Positions 1 to 12,700 of a stretch of DNA of 64,000 nt are shown one piece after another. Position numbers and translations under genes: made by a program. The DNA comes from Ophthalmolycus amberensis (taxonomy: Eukaryota > Chordata > Actinopteri > Perciformes > Zoarcidae): assembly GCA_024529925.1 (NCBI GenBank), contig JAFEUB010001529.1:476001-540000 (forward strand), in the 5' to 3' direction. Within the stretch, counting starts at the first letter, position 1. Each line of letters opens with the position of its first letter. The notes below the pieces were generated by a model that worked only from the letters and a program-made list of their open reading frames with translations, did not search any database and was not told the origin of the DNA.

Positions 1-587
1 AGTTTGATAGTTACATATCTTTGGTCAACAAAGTGGGTGTTAAATAGTTGATTATAGGTGAGACTGCATCAACTTCATATGACATCGTGCCATGAATCTG
101 ACCATTGAAGTGTAAAGAACCATATTAGAACATATACTTTCTATATATAGTCCACCTTTAACAGTTCCCAGGTGCTCTCCTCTTCATATCACGTAATCCA
201 CAACAGCCAGTACAGCTGCAAGCTGCTCGGCCTTGAAACATAAACGGATGGATTCTTTATATTAGATTAAACCTCTGTGATTAAAATCCATAGTTTTTTT
301 TTGCAGGCTCCTCGGTTTGCTACTGATCTCTCTGACCCCTCCAGGGCTCTGTTTATCCAGTGAGTGAATTCCTGTCCTCCACTACTCGTAGGTATTCCTT
401 TCTCCCAACAGCTGCCTCCGAGTGAACCAACAGAACTGTTCCTTCTTCAGTTTCCGCCCTTGGCTGTCAAATAATTTGTCCATTTAAGCCCAAGGTCCAG
501 CTGGTCCTCTCCCCTGGCTGACCCGGGAACCTGCAGCGGGTATTGAGTCCGGCCCAACATGGAGCTGAGGGGCCCTGGTGGAGGGTG
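1..587 (-). other. thsd4 3' UTR and downstream flank
   Basis: Sequence beyond the thsd4 stop codon. I see no further coding exon and no convincing AATAAA on the minus strand, so the poly(A) site may lie outside the window. Confidence 0.4.
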
Positions 588-730
588 CTAGCTGCGGCCC
601 CGATGAATGGACTGTCTGTGGGCCACTCGAGAGCACGACGAACAGCACGCCGTCTTGTAGTAGTCGTACACGCAAAGGCGGGCCTGGACCACCACGTTGC
701 AGTTAAAGTATTTGTCTCTGCAGTTCTCAT
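588..730 (-). CDS. thsd4: thsd4 exon 17: PLAC domain and stop
   Basis: The last coding exon encodes the C-terminal PLAC (protease and lacunin) module. Six cysteines sit in the family pattern: DENCRDKYFNCNVVV, then RLC, then TACCSSC, ending HRGRS and TAG at 588-590. The acceptor is a pyrimidine-rich tract ending CAG at 731-733. The exon opens with two bases that complete an Asp codon begun by the previous exon. The C-terminal tail after the last Cys is short, as in human THSD4. Confidence 0.93.
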
Positions 731-3700
731 CTGAAAGAAAAAGAAGGGTCGATCAACACCCTGCTCAACGTGCCATTTCCACCTCAAGCAGTCAGAGATG
801 GCACAGAACGTTACTCTACTCTACTCACTGGACTTAACAGTCATAACAATGACCCTTGTGTTCCTAACGGTCCTAGGAAAAGTCAGTAATATTCCAGATA
901 AAATGCTAGGAGACGACTGACCTATGCTCGGTATGCAGGGCTCTGGGTTGCAGTCCTCCCTCGCCGCTGGTCTCAGCTGCTCATCGCAGCCCTCGCTGGA
1001 CATCGTGTCGTCGGACAGGCAGCGCACCTCCCGCACGCGGAATCCTCCCTCGCATGTCTTTGAACACTGGAAGCACAGGGGTCGGTAACATCAGTCAAGT
1101 CCCAGGCTCATAAAACTCCACCTCAGAGTTGGTCTACTGCTGACGCTACTGCTACATCCTTAATGCTGCGGTCTGAATCTCAAAAAACTATTTTCTTCAT
1201 GAGCAACTGAAGGAGAATTATGAAATCTTTAGAAAGAAAAGATAGAAGCCCCATTCACCAGAGAGTGATCAAGAGTGAAATAATGCACAATGTGAGATTT
1301 CAAATGCAAAGATGACTTCATCAAGGAGACCCTGAAAGCAAGCGTGCTAGTTTTTGCTGTATCCTTTTCTGACAGATGAGAGGCCCACTGTCTAAATGAG
1401 CTGAACTGTTATTGACTCACCTTCTGTGTCTGTAAGCTCAACGTATACTACAATGTAACCAAATATGATTTTAACTGATTTCTCCAATAGGAGCGAGCAG
1501 GGTCTATCAGCCATTAATCAGTTAGTAAGAGCAGTAGGGAGTAGATGCAGTTGCCTGAGGGCATCTAAACAGCTGGAGGTCCGAGGGTTTCATATCATAC
1601 TCACAGCACTCCAGTCAGTGTGGTACCACTTCGCTCCGCAGGCCTTGAGGTTGCAGCTCTGCTGGCCGAGGGGCCGATCCAGGGAGGAGCATTCGTACGG
1701 AGGCATGATGGCGAATCCTTCATCTGACTTCATCAGACACACCACCGACCTCTGCTGGCTGCCTGCGCCGCACTCTGCAGAGCACTGGGTCACGTACAAC
1801 AACAGCACAGATCATATGGATTCAATCGCACAGTGCAAACAACTGAGACGGGAAAACAGAAACAAGCAAATCACAGGAAAATCCCATATATTTAGTTACT
1901 CCACAATACTTCCCCTTTGAGCCCAGTGCCACCCTCTGTCATCCTCATACCTGGCTCCAGGGGCCGGTGAACCACTCGATGCGATTCTCACAGAGGCCGT
2001 TGTTGCAGACCTGAGCGTCCGCGGGCCGCTCGCTGCCACACCCCTCCAGAGGAAGGCTGCTGATGTGGTTGGTCAGGCACAGGACTCCCCGCGTTCGCAC
2101 ACCCATCCCACAGTCAGCTGAGCACTGTGGAGCAAACGCTCGTTTTACAATTCATGTTGTCAATGACTCTTGAACACCCCCGACCCTCCAGTCTGTGAAG
2201 GCTTTGAAGCTATTAGAGTCTATGTGAGTATTTATTCTGTTTTAACTGTATTCTACACATCATTGAAAGAGAGGACATTCCTCATTCCTCATTGAGATTT
2301 AAATAAAGGTTGATTGAAAAAAAAGTGGAAAGGCGTCGATCTGAACCACTTTAATTGTTTCCCATTTACAGAACCAGGCCTCTGATTTTTTTTAATTATC
2401 AACGCACACACAGATCAGACAGCTAGCTGACTGTCAGGAGATATTTGCTAAATTTGACGAAAAGAATACAGGATAAGAATCTTTCAAAGACCTTTCAAAG
2501 ATCAATATATTATCTGGATTTCAAAACAGCTGCTGGATGCACGAAGACAGATCTACACAATGACGACCTCTGTTAATAGAACTGAATGAAAGTCACGACG
2601 TCTCCCATTGACTCTTAACTCCCACCTTATTGCCCCACTCGGTGTAGAACCAGCTCTTGGCACAGGATCCCTTGTCACAGTTCTCCACATTGATCGGGCC
2701 GCAGATTCATGTTGCACTCCTCATCGGGAACAAAGTCGCCCACGTTGCTGACACAGCGGACCTCTCGTGACCTCTGACCCAGCCCACACGGCACCGAACA
2801 CTACGGAGACAGAGGCCACATGGTTAGCACTGTACTGTGGGGGTACGTGCTGCTGGTATTTAGTGCACCCAGTGAATCTCTCTATTTTAGAGAATTACTG
2901 TTTTATCCTCTGTATGCTCTGCTCACTCTGTTAACAGACTTTACAGGAGTCGTTTTATATTTTTGGGAGATACACGTATGAGCTGTGACAGTGACAGTAA
3001 AGCCAGTGGCGCTCCTTAAAGCTGAGGGAGGCTGAAGAGTCAGGTGACAATCCTCTGTAGGCTCATCACTATGAGAGACCACATTGTTTTAACATTTCTT
3101 ACATTTTTATAATAAAAATAGAAAAATTAACTGCTTCAATCTGTACAAACGCCAAAGTGTAACAATGACAAGTTGTGGTTTAAAGGGGATTACAAGTCAA
3201 TCTACCAGGCAGTAATGTGTATGCTGTTTAGTGACTTGCTCTTGGAGTGGAGAGGAAGCGTATTCCATACAAGTTGATACAAGTGTCAAAGGAAAAGAAT
3301 GGATTTTCTCATTAAAGTTGATGTTGCACACTAACTGTAGAGACACGTCAGACAGGTGCAATTCAAGCTTCAAGTTATTTACTGTCATTTGCACAACAAA
3401 AGTGCAAAATCTCAGATCTCAAGCTCCCTCCAAAAGTGCTTATTGAGTATGTAGAAAAAGGAAAATCTCGCAAGTACAAAAAATGATATCGAAGAAATGA
3501 AATAGTGCAGAAGTTAAACAAATGTATCATATATAAAATAAAATATATTTCTGGTAGACAGTCATTTAAACAGGGATGTGTGCTTGCGTAATGACAAGTA
3601 ACAAATGAACATATACAGAGATGTAAACAGGTAGTAAGTAAAAGGCAAAGCAGTCACATGGTGACTGACAGCTGCCACTCACAGCGGTCCACTCGGAGCG

Positions 3701-6700
3701 TATCTGCCACTCACTGCAGATCTTCATCTGGCAGGAACTGGTGATTTCAGGCCGCTCCAAGTGTTGACAGCGACTCGTGTGGACGTTGAGGGTGCGGTTT
3801 GCGTAGCTCTGCCGACACAGGACCTGTCGGTGCTGCGTGCCCAGGCCGCAGGACTTACTGCATTCTGACCACTCTCCAATATCCCAGCTGCCCAGGTGAC
3901 AATCACAAGAGCTTGGTGTTAGGAGGACATCCTTCACGGAGTATATTGCATACTCACATGTATGTCCATTACATAAATGCTGTTGTTTGTATTGAGATGT
4001 GTTCATATGAAGACACGCTTTGACCACCTATGAGAACGAGGCTGTAAAAGGTTCAGTCTGCAAATCTTGAATTTCTACATTTTGAAAGAACTATTAGAAT
4101 AATAATGGGTTGAGGAAGGTTCATGTTTCATATATAAGACACCACTGCCAAGGACATAAACACTAAATAGGTGTTGCCATACATTGCAGATAACACACTG
4201 ATTGTTTGACTACCAGGTAGTAATGTGTATGCTATTTAGTGACTTGCATTTTGAGTCTTTTCAATCCCTTTGTTACCAGGCTCTTATGTTTTTGATTACC
4301 AGGCTCTTATGTTTTTGATTACCAGGCTCTTATGTTTTTGATATAAACTATCATTGTAAGAGATTGGTAAGAGTAGTTTGAATTGCAAAAGAATGGAGGC
4401 ATGACGATGTTTCAAATGCAGTTTGAATGGTTAAACCCATTTAACTACTGTGGAGATGTAAATGTCTAAAGTCAATAAACTATCTTGCCTGCAAATGTAA
4501 GGTTAGGTTTCATGGAAAAATACCATCAGTAGGCTTTTAGCTGTTAGCAGGGGCAATTATATTGAACATTGACCAAGTGCAAAGACTGCTAAGAACATGA
4601 AATCCTCTTTCAGGCCTCTTAATGTGTCGATAAGATAACGCCATGTTGGGCTGGGGAACACACGGACCCTTGCAACATAGAACCCTGGGAACATAGATAC
4701 GTTCCCTTTTCTTTGTACCAGCATTCAGCAGTGTGCACGAGTGTGAGAACAGAACAGTGTGGTCTCTCACAAGGCCGGGCAGGGCTGCAGGTTGCAGGCC
4801 TCTTCCTGGGGAGTCGGTCTGCTGCTGGTGTCACACGAAGCGTCTGACACCTGGCCATGGTTCAGCCGGGAGACACAGTGAAAGATGGAGTGTCTGAATC
4901 CTAACATACACACAAAGCAGATCTTTTATTTCAAGCACTGAATTCTACAACTGAAAAAACAAATTGCATGTGTTGTATGAAATGTTACCTGGAGTGGTTT
5001 TGTTTATAAATGTGGGAAAGGTCAGAAAAACAACTACAACTAAGAATATAAATAGTTTGACTGACCTTTACCACAGGAGGCACTACACTCTGTGGCGCCA
5101 GCCAGTTTCCAGTTGTACTGTCTCTCGCGTCTGGGTGGCTGTGCGGCGGGAACCTGGTTTTCCGGGGAGAAGGGGGGGTTCACGCCCGCCACCTGCTGGA
5201 TTGAAGCGCTCTTGGTGAGTGTTGCTGTGATGGTCGTAACCCCCCTGTCCATTCACAGCGTTCCCTTCGACATAGACACATAAGTTGTGACACATTAGGA
5301 AACATAACAATACATTAGAGTCACTGCGGTGAACGGATGGGTAAATATACGACAATGAATAAAGGCTTGGTTGGTTGGGTAGCTGGTAGGTTTGATTATT
5401 TTCTCAGTTGTTTTGCCTATAAAATGCATTGAGCAATCAGACAAAGCTATGGTAAACAATTACGGGGGTAAGAAGTAGGTCTCATCTACCTTCTGCTCTG
5501 TGGTTTGGTTGCTGAGGGACGACTGGTTTCTCAGAGGAGAGAACGTACTCATAGTGAACACCAGGGTTCGGCTGCTGGAAGATCATCTGAGGCAAAGTAG
5601 ATGAGATTCACTAACAATCATACAATAATGAGAGATGAACACTGCATGACAACCCTGAGTTTCTCAGGTCAAACTTAAGAATGAATAAAGGAGAAGGAGA
5701 GTCACTGCTGTCAGCATCTGGAGGTCCGGGTTGATTTGTTACTTACATAAACGTCCAGGATCTCATTGGTGGGCCCTTCAGCGAGGAAGGACTCCCCAGC
5801 CGTGCTTCTGATTTCATTGGGCCGGCGGTAGGTGAACATGGTCCCCCCTCCCTCATACTTCCCCGGTCGGTCAATAGCCCAGTTTCCATTAATGATGGAT
5901 CGCCCCGATCGGCTTCGGAGAGCTGGAGGAGACGGAGAGAACGACCGCACAATCACCACTGACGGCCCTGAGCTCAAACGAAAAGGAAAATACTGCCACA
6001 ACCACTTCCACATAATTATTGTTGAATGTAAAAGCATTTAGGCATAGTGAGAACTGTAGGGAAAGAAGGAGGGAAAAAAACACAGACTTTCTCCACCCAA
6101 AACAACGTAATTATAGCGAACGGAATAAATGCTCTCACGTGCACTTTCGAAGAAATGTCCTTTATAAACGTGACAATCTGTTTGCGCTGGCAAATCTTTC
6201 ATGCAAATCCGGTAACACAATCCCTCGAAATGTTTTCCACTGATTTTGTGGATTAAGTACGAGAGGCCGTTAGAAAAGCATTAGAGGTGTAACATTAGAC
6301 GGGCTGGTAAAAGAGCGTTTGGACAACTAACAGCACATTAGAGATGCACAGCGTAGAACAGAGGCCTATTGAGGGAGAACCAGGCACGTGGTGAGGATAC
6401 GGTGAGTGGCTCCGGCTAGATTCCTGCCCTCGTCTCATATTCTTGTTTGCATTTTAAAACCCACGTATCCATTTAGGAAAACAATATGCTGCTGTCTGGA
6501 ATTTTGTGTTAGACCTGTTTAGACCCGTTTAATTCATCCACAAGGACGTTTCACAGTTTCTTACATTGTGAAAGTGGAAGGAGCCATATCCCTTGTATGT
6601 GTTGTCCAGAATTATGGGTACAGTATGCATGTGTGTGTGAATCTAGCAGAAGACGGTGCATATAAATATGTGTGTGAAAGTGTGTGAAAGTGTGTATCTG

Positions 6701-9700
6701 TGCGTTGCTGCATATAACTGTACTTGTGTATATAAACGGTCAGCTCAAATTAAAGAAAGCAGAAAGTACTTGGTATCCAAGTCGTTGGGAATCGATCCTC
6801 AGAGTGTTTTCTGACAGAGTGGTGAAATTCCCCACCTTAATTAAAAAGGATGGTGAGGCTTAAGGAGTAAGATCCTCTAATGAAAGCGTGTTTATGCACT
6901 TTCCTCGAGGGAAGGAAAGGCCGCGGAGGAGGGAGGAAGGGGGGGAGATCGGTTCCCCTCTTCCTCCGAAAACCTCCTGCTGAGTCGGGGCATGGCTCTC
7001 GTTAAACAATGTCTGACATTCCAACAGTCACTTCTGAAAATAACCCACCAGTGTGTCTCACCGTTGCACCTCGATAAAGACGCCGATTATCTGCGCTGTG
7101 TGTTTCACTCGGAGGCCCCAATGAGAGGCTGCGCCACAGCGGTGGGTGTAATACCGGCTGCATGCCGGAGAAACCCTGGGTGATTTGCCTTTTAATCAGA
7201 CAAACTCACTTTTACACGCTACTGTTGCTGCTGCCTGCACAGCTGCGACTGGTAAAATTGCCAAATGGCAACTAATCAAATACATTTATTATTGAATTAT
7301 TTCTGCCATGAACTTTTTCCAATGGTGTCATACTTTAAATCTGTAACATAACACTACATGCGGTGGAGGGAGATGTTTCGAGCGGGGATGAAGGCAGAGC
7401 TCTGCAACTGATGAAACTGTACATCTGGAAGGAAATGGAAAATCCCTATTTTTATATATATATAAAGTTGAAATATAAAAGTAACTATTTTAATATATAT
7501 CTAGATATTCATATGTCTTAACCTGTATTTAAGATGGTAGTGCATTTTGAGAATAATTACAGTTACAAGCTACTTAATAGAGGTCACGAAAAGTCACCGA
7601 AACTTGATAAAGGTGTCACATTTCATGTTGCTCCAGTATATATTGCATATACTTGGACATGCACATGTTTAGAATCTATTAATTTATCTATATATTTTAT
7701 TTGAATCTCCCTCTCCCAGTTTATTTTACTTATTTATTCTAATATACTTCATTTATTCTTCATTAATTCATTTTATTATTATTAATATTGTTGTTATTGT
7801 TGTTATTGTTTTAATGTCTGTACATAGATGTATGTATGTATGTATGTATGTATGGTTCTGTAAAATGACAAATAAATAATATAAAATAAAAAAAGCAACC
7901 AAGATTTCCCTGCTCAGAAACGGAAATAAAAGTCAATACCAATGCCTCACTGACAATTCCAAGACATTCAGACCATTTAACAACAGAGACTAACAAACCC
8001 GGGTCACAGTATTATTCCAATATTATGATTTTAACACAGTAGCACGCTGCTAAGAAACAATCTGTGTTGGATTTCCTCCCCGAATGTAGTTCACTCAGCC
8101 AACTAACGTGGAATGGATTATCGTGGGAGTGTAAAATATGCACAGCATTGATATTTGGCATCTAGGCTGTGACCTCATCGCTCCACAGGAGATAAAACAC
8201 CAAGCTCAGCACGGCAGCGAAGTTTTGAAATGCCATACGAACAGCGGCAGTAGAGGCAGCGAGGGACGACATAGCTCAATATAATAATAATATATGTGTG
8301 TTAGATATACGGTATATGTTGCAGTGAAAAAACAACGGAAGTACGTTGACTGCTCCCGTAGCTGTGCCTACGGTACGATGTGATGGAATCTGAATCGTAA
8401 GTCGCTTTGGATAATGTAACAGCTTGTTCTCAATCCAAGCATGTTTTTGTTCTATTGGTAGTTGACTGCAGTAACATTGGTGTAAAGCCGAAGCAAGAAG
8501 ATAGAGGACCACTGCTTTCATTGGCTCCGGGTTCTCTGTTGTGAAACTACAAGCATGTCTGCAAACAATGTGGTGAGTGTTTTTGTTTTTTTCCCCCCAC
8601 CTAGGTAGTTCCTGCTCTTCATCATTTCTGTGACGTTGATCTTGGTTGCTCCCTCTGGGATCTCCACGATCTTGTGGTAGCCAACCTTGGTCAAACTGTG
8701 TTTAAACACTCCGGAGATCAGCCTGCAGGTGATGTTGTCGCCTCCACACACGCCGCACTTGTCCATCACCTTTCCTGAGCCGAGATAGTCGTCGCAGCCC
8801 AGACTCTGTGAGACAGAGAAGGAAAAGGAGTCTAAAATGATGAAGTGTCGAGTGACAGTGAACAGCTGATGTATCAAACTTGAGCACTGAAAGTGTTCAA
8901 TAAAAAAGCTATTTAAGTTTAACGGAATGTCCGCACATCACATAAAGCTATTCTTGGTCATAGACAAAGAGCTAATTAGGCATAAAAGAATATATTTACA
9001 AAGCTAAGCCAAGTTGCACCTGCAAAATGAACTAGAAAAACACCATTAGCTACAATAGTACAACAACTAATTAGCAGAGTTCTTATTACTTTCCAGGAGG
9101 CATCATTTTGGCGTGACTGTCTTTGAACGGACGCCAGAATTGCCTTCCTAAACCTCTGGGGTGCGAGTTATTCTGTGTCACATTGGTTTAATATATTAGA
9201 GGAAACCTGGGGCACAGTAAAAATAGAACAGTTCACATCAGCAGTCCATAAAGTCCCTCAAAGCAGCAGTAACAGCAACTCGCTGTGCAAACAGGTGTTG
9301 GAGCGGCCGAGACTGGTTCCAGTGAGCTACACGGCACACCGAGCCGGTGCCAGGGTTGGTCCCAAAATGATCACAGTCGGCAATAAGGAAACCAACAAAG
9401 GGGGCATAATCATACAAAGGCTTCCTGGGATTGGACAGCAGCCAATCTCCGGGCCTTCTAGTCAGTTTGCAGCTCTCGCATGGCTTCCATGTGTGTTCCC
9501 TGATTGAAGATGACATATTCCTCCTGCTCCGTCCTGTCATGCGAGCATATTACGCCCACAGCTATGAATGTTGGGTCATAACATTGGTAACAAAAAACTC
9601 CTTTGACAACGTAGCCCAACGTGGGGCTGCAGAGCTTTATATGTAGTCACGGGCTACCAAACCTCACTCTGAAGATGAATGGCACATGACATTCACAGGA

Positions 9701-12700
9701 AGTGTATCGTGAGCTCGTAACAAGTTGTGGTTTAGCTGTACCAGAGCAGCCGTATGTCGGATGGAAGGAATAGACCGAGAGCAAGGAGAGGATGGTGGAT
9801 TCAAGTGGAGAGTCTGGCACGTCCCTTACCCGCAGCAGTGTTCTGAGCCAAAACCCCACCTGGGCCAAAACACACACGAAATGCCTCCTTCCACACAGGA
9901 AATCAGTGATGAGGGAAAGAACAGCAAACTCAGAGAGCTGGGGGGGGGGGGATGACATAAAACTGCCAAATGCTTCTGTGGTCAGTGTGGAACTATGGTT
10001 CAGTACAGCATGGGGCTGGATAAAACCGGGATAAAAAAACATAATCCCATAACATTTTGAAATAAACGGCTGCATTTCATGATCTCACTTTACAGACCAG
10101 TGAATATAAAGCAACTTAAAGTACTACAGAGCAGAAATAACGCATGGTGAAAAAAACGAAATAACATTTTCACTTGCTACAATAAGTCCACGATGGAAAA
10201 GAAATAAAAATGCAGTCAAGGAGGACGGTTACACGGCCACCAATGAATATCTCCTCCGCGTCTCCTTTTTCACCATAAATCCCTTCAAAGCAAAACAACA
10301 CGATAACAGCAGCTCGGCAGCCTTTGCCTGACAAAGTGGAAAAAAAAGTTATTCTCGTAAAACAGATGCAGACACGGTGAGAGGTCATCTGTGGCCATTT
10401 GGATGGGAAAATGTCTGAATCAAAACACATTAACGTAGGAGTGGAGAATAAGCAGTGACATTTATTGACCCCCGAATCTGAATTGTCAATGTAATATCGT
10501 ATGACTGTGGATTTAAAAACACACAGGGTTTTTCCTTCTCCTTACATGGGAAGAGCCAAGAGGATTTTTACGGCTACAACGCAGAAAGCATTAGGGAGTA
10601 AAGAGGCTACTTGAGATTTAGTGATTCGGACAGTTTCACCATTAAAACCACTCAACTGTCAAAACACTAACGTCCTCATCTGTCCCCTAAATAATCCCCC
10701 CACACACACATATTGTCACATGTGCCCTCGGGGTCGTCTCTGACTAACGTGACCTCAACTGTGAACCCGTCAGAATGAGGCGTCGGGACAAATGAACGCA
10801 GCAGCGGCCCGGGGAAAGCCTCGCCAGCTCTCCGCAGAAGGACGCAAAGAGAAATCTTATGCTGGTTGACGAACGAGTCGGCAGCTTTGGGGTCTCGGTC
10901 CAGTTACTTCACTCGGCGACCACATCAGCACTGTTTTGTGCCATCTGGTGAGATAAATCGCCATGTTTACGGTGGAAATATGACAGAATTTATTTTTAAA
11001 ACGTCCCCAAAGCCCACCTTCATCTGGGTATGGTTACACGTGTCACGACGGCACAGAGTTGACTCCCAGTCAACTTGCGAACGCTGAAAACAACATCGTC
11101 TTAAAGTAATTCCTGATGGTATTGTTACAGAAGATGCAGCCGGGTTAAACTCATCATATTTCAGAGGTTTTTTTTGTGAGAAACTGAACTCACACAGCCA
11201 AAGGCACATGTCACAGGAGATTTCTTCCTCTGCCAGCAAACACAAGACATTTAGAATTGGACACAGAGGCCAGTTTCAGGCCCTTTCTCGTTGAACTAGT
11301 TTTCCCTTCATGCCAGTGACGTGCAGTGAGGTTCGTGGACTCTTTCAGAGTCAGATTTAAAAATGTATGAACCCAACAGAGTAGCTTAAATCACCATTCA
11401 ATTGGCAGCTTGCACATTGACTGCTGGTTGTTTTTCATATCAGCATTCTTTACACACACAGACATAGGTAAGGTACGCCCCCTTCATTGAGGCTTTTTCA
11501 CTGCGGTTTTATGTCAGATCAGCAAGACTAAATATGTTCTACACATACGTGAAATACATTAAATATTCTATGAAAAGAAAGGACATATAATAAAACAATG
11601 AGAACGCAAAAGGCACGCGCTCAACCCAGTTTGTGAGGGTTGCACAATCTGAGATGAGGCATCTCGTCGCTGCCTCCTGACATGCGCAAATTCAGCGATT
11701 TAGATTATAAAAATGCTTGAAATGATTGGAATCATACAGAAATTACATCTATTATAGCACAGATCAGTAGAGAAATATTAATATTTATTTTATCATTATT
11801 TGTTTTTTTACTTTTTGTTACCTGCCTCCCCTGACCGCACGTCCCTGTCACTATGGATCAACGATGGCAACACTTCCACTCCCCTTGCAACTTTAATATT
11901 TGAATATTGAAAATATATTAGGGAAGAGAATGTAAGGTTTACATTCTCTTCCCTAATATATTTTCAATATTCAAATCACAGCAGTCACCAAGTGAACTGT
12001 GAGTTACATGTTAACATATACAATGAGTATGTTGGGTCCTAAAAGTAATTTAAAAAATAAGTAATTTCAAACGTATTTCTGGAGTCATGTGAATTTGCGG
12101 ACCTTGGAATTAGAGGGAAGAAGCTTTCGCTCCTTTTACACTTAAAACCTCTTGAACCCAGGGCTTTCTGTCACTTCCTGTATTTCCAGGCGTTTTCCAA
12201 AGCCACTGCATGTCTCAGGGAATGTTATTTTCAGGACATTTTTATAAATAAAAATAGTACTTTAAAGCAGCATTAAATAAGTTTTGGCCACTTGGAGACA
12301 AGCTTCAAACACAAATTTGACATTTGCAAACAATTGAGTTCACCCACCCACTAGGCATTGAGCAACATTAGTAATCATGTGGAGTGTTGTTTCAGGCAAC
12401 CTGACATGTAAATGCAGTGCTCGCTCCCCTTTCCTCTCCACCAAACTTCTGAGGGAAATATTTGTCTCTTTAGCTACTAAAGGCTCCGTTCTGTTCACCA
12501 GTTAGTTGCTAACTTCGCCAGTCTAACATTTTGATGTCGGCAGATTTGGGTTTGTCGAAGCATTTTGTTGAAAACAGCTGCTTGCAGCTCCTGGAAACGA
12601 GGTCGATGAGATGAGAGAGTAGCGAGCCAAAACATTGAAGTCGTAGTCTGTAAAACCAAATCGATGAGTTGAATGACACTACAACTCTCTGTAGAGCTAA

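Larger units (their letters stand above)
2801..4770. other. thsd4 introns 11 and 12 with small repeats
   Basis: Two introns of 882 and 883 bp around exon 12. They share a near-identical 38-bp motif (3202-3239 and 4210-4247), and the second holds a 23-bp triplication. Otherwise I see no gene. Confidence 0.6.

Noticed and set aside
1465..1920. 151-codon plus-strand open frame
   Set aside because: It lies antisense over thsd4 exon 15 and part of its introns, while the minus-strand reading is clearly the conserved TSP1 repeat.
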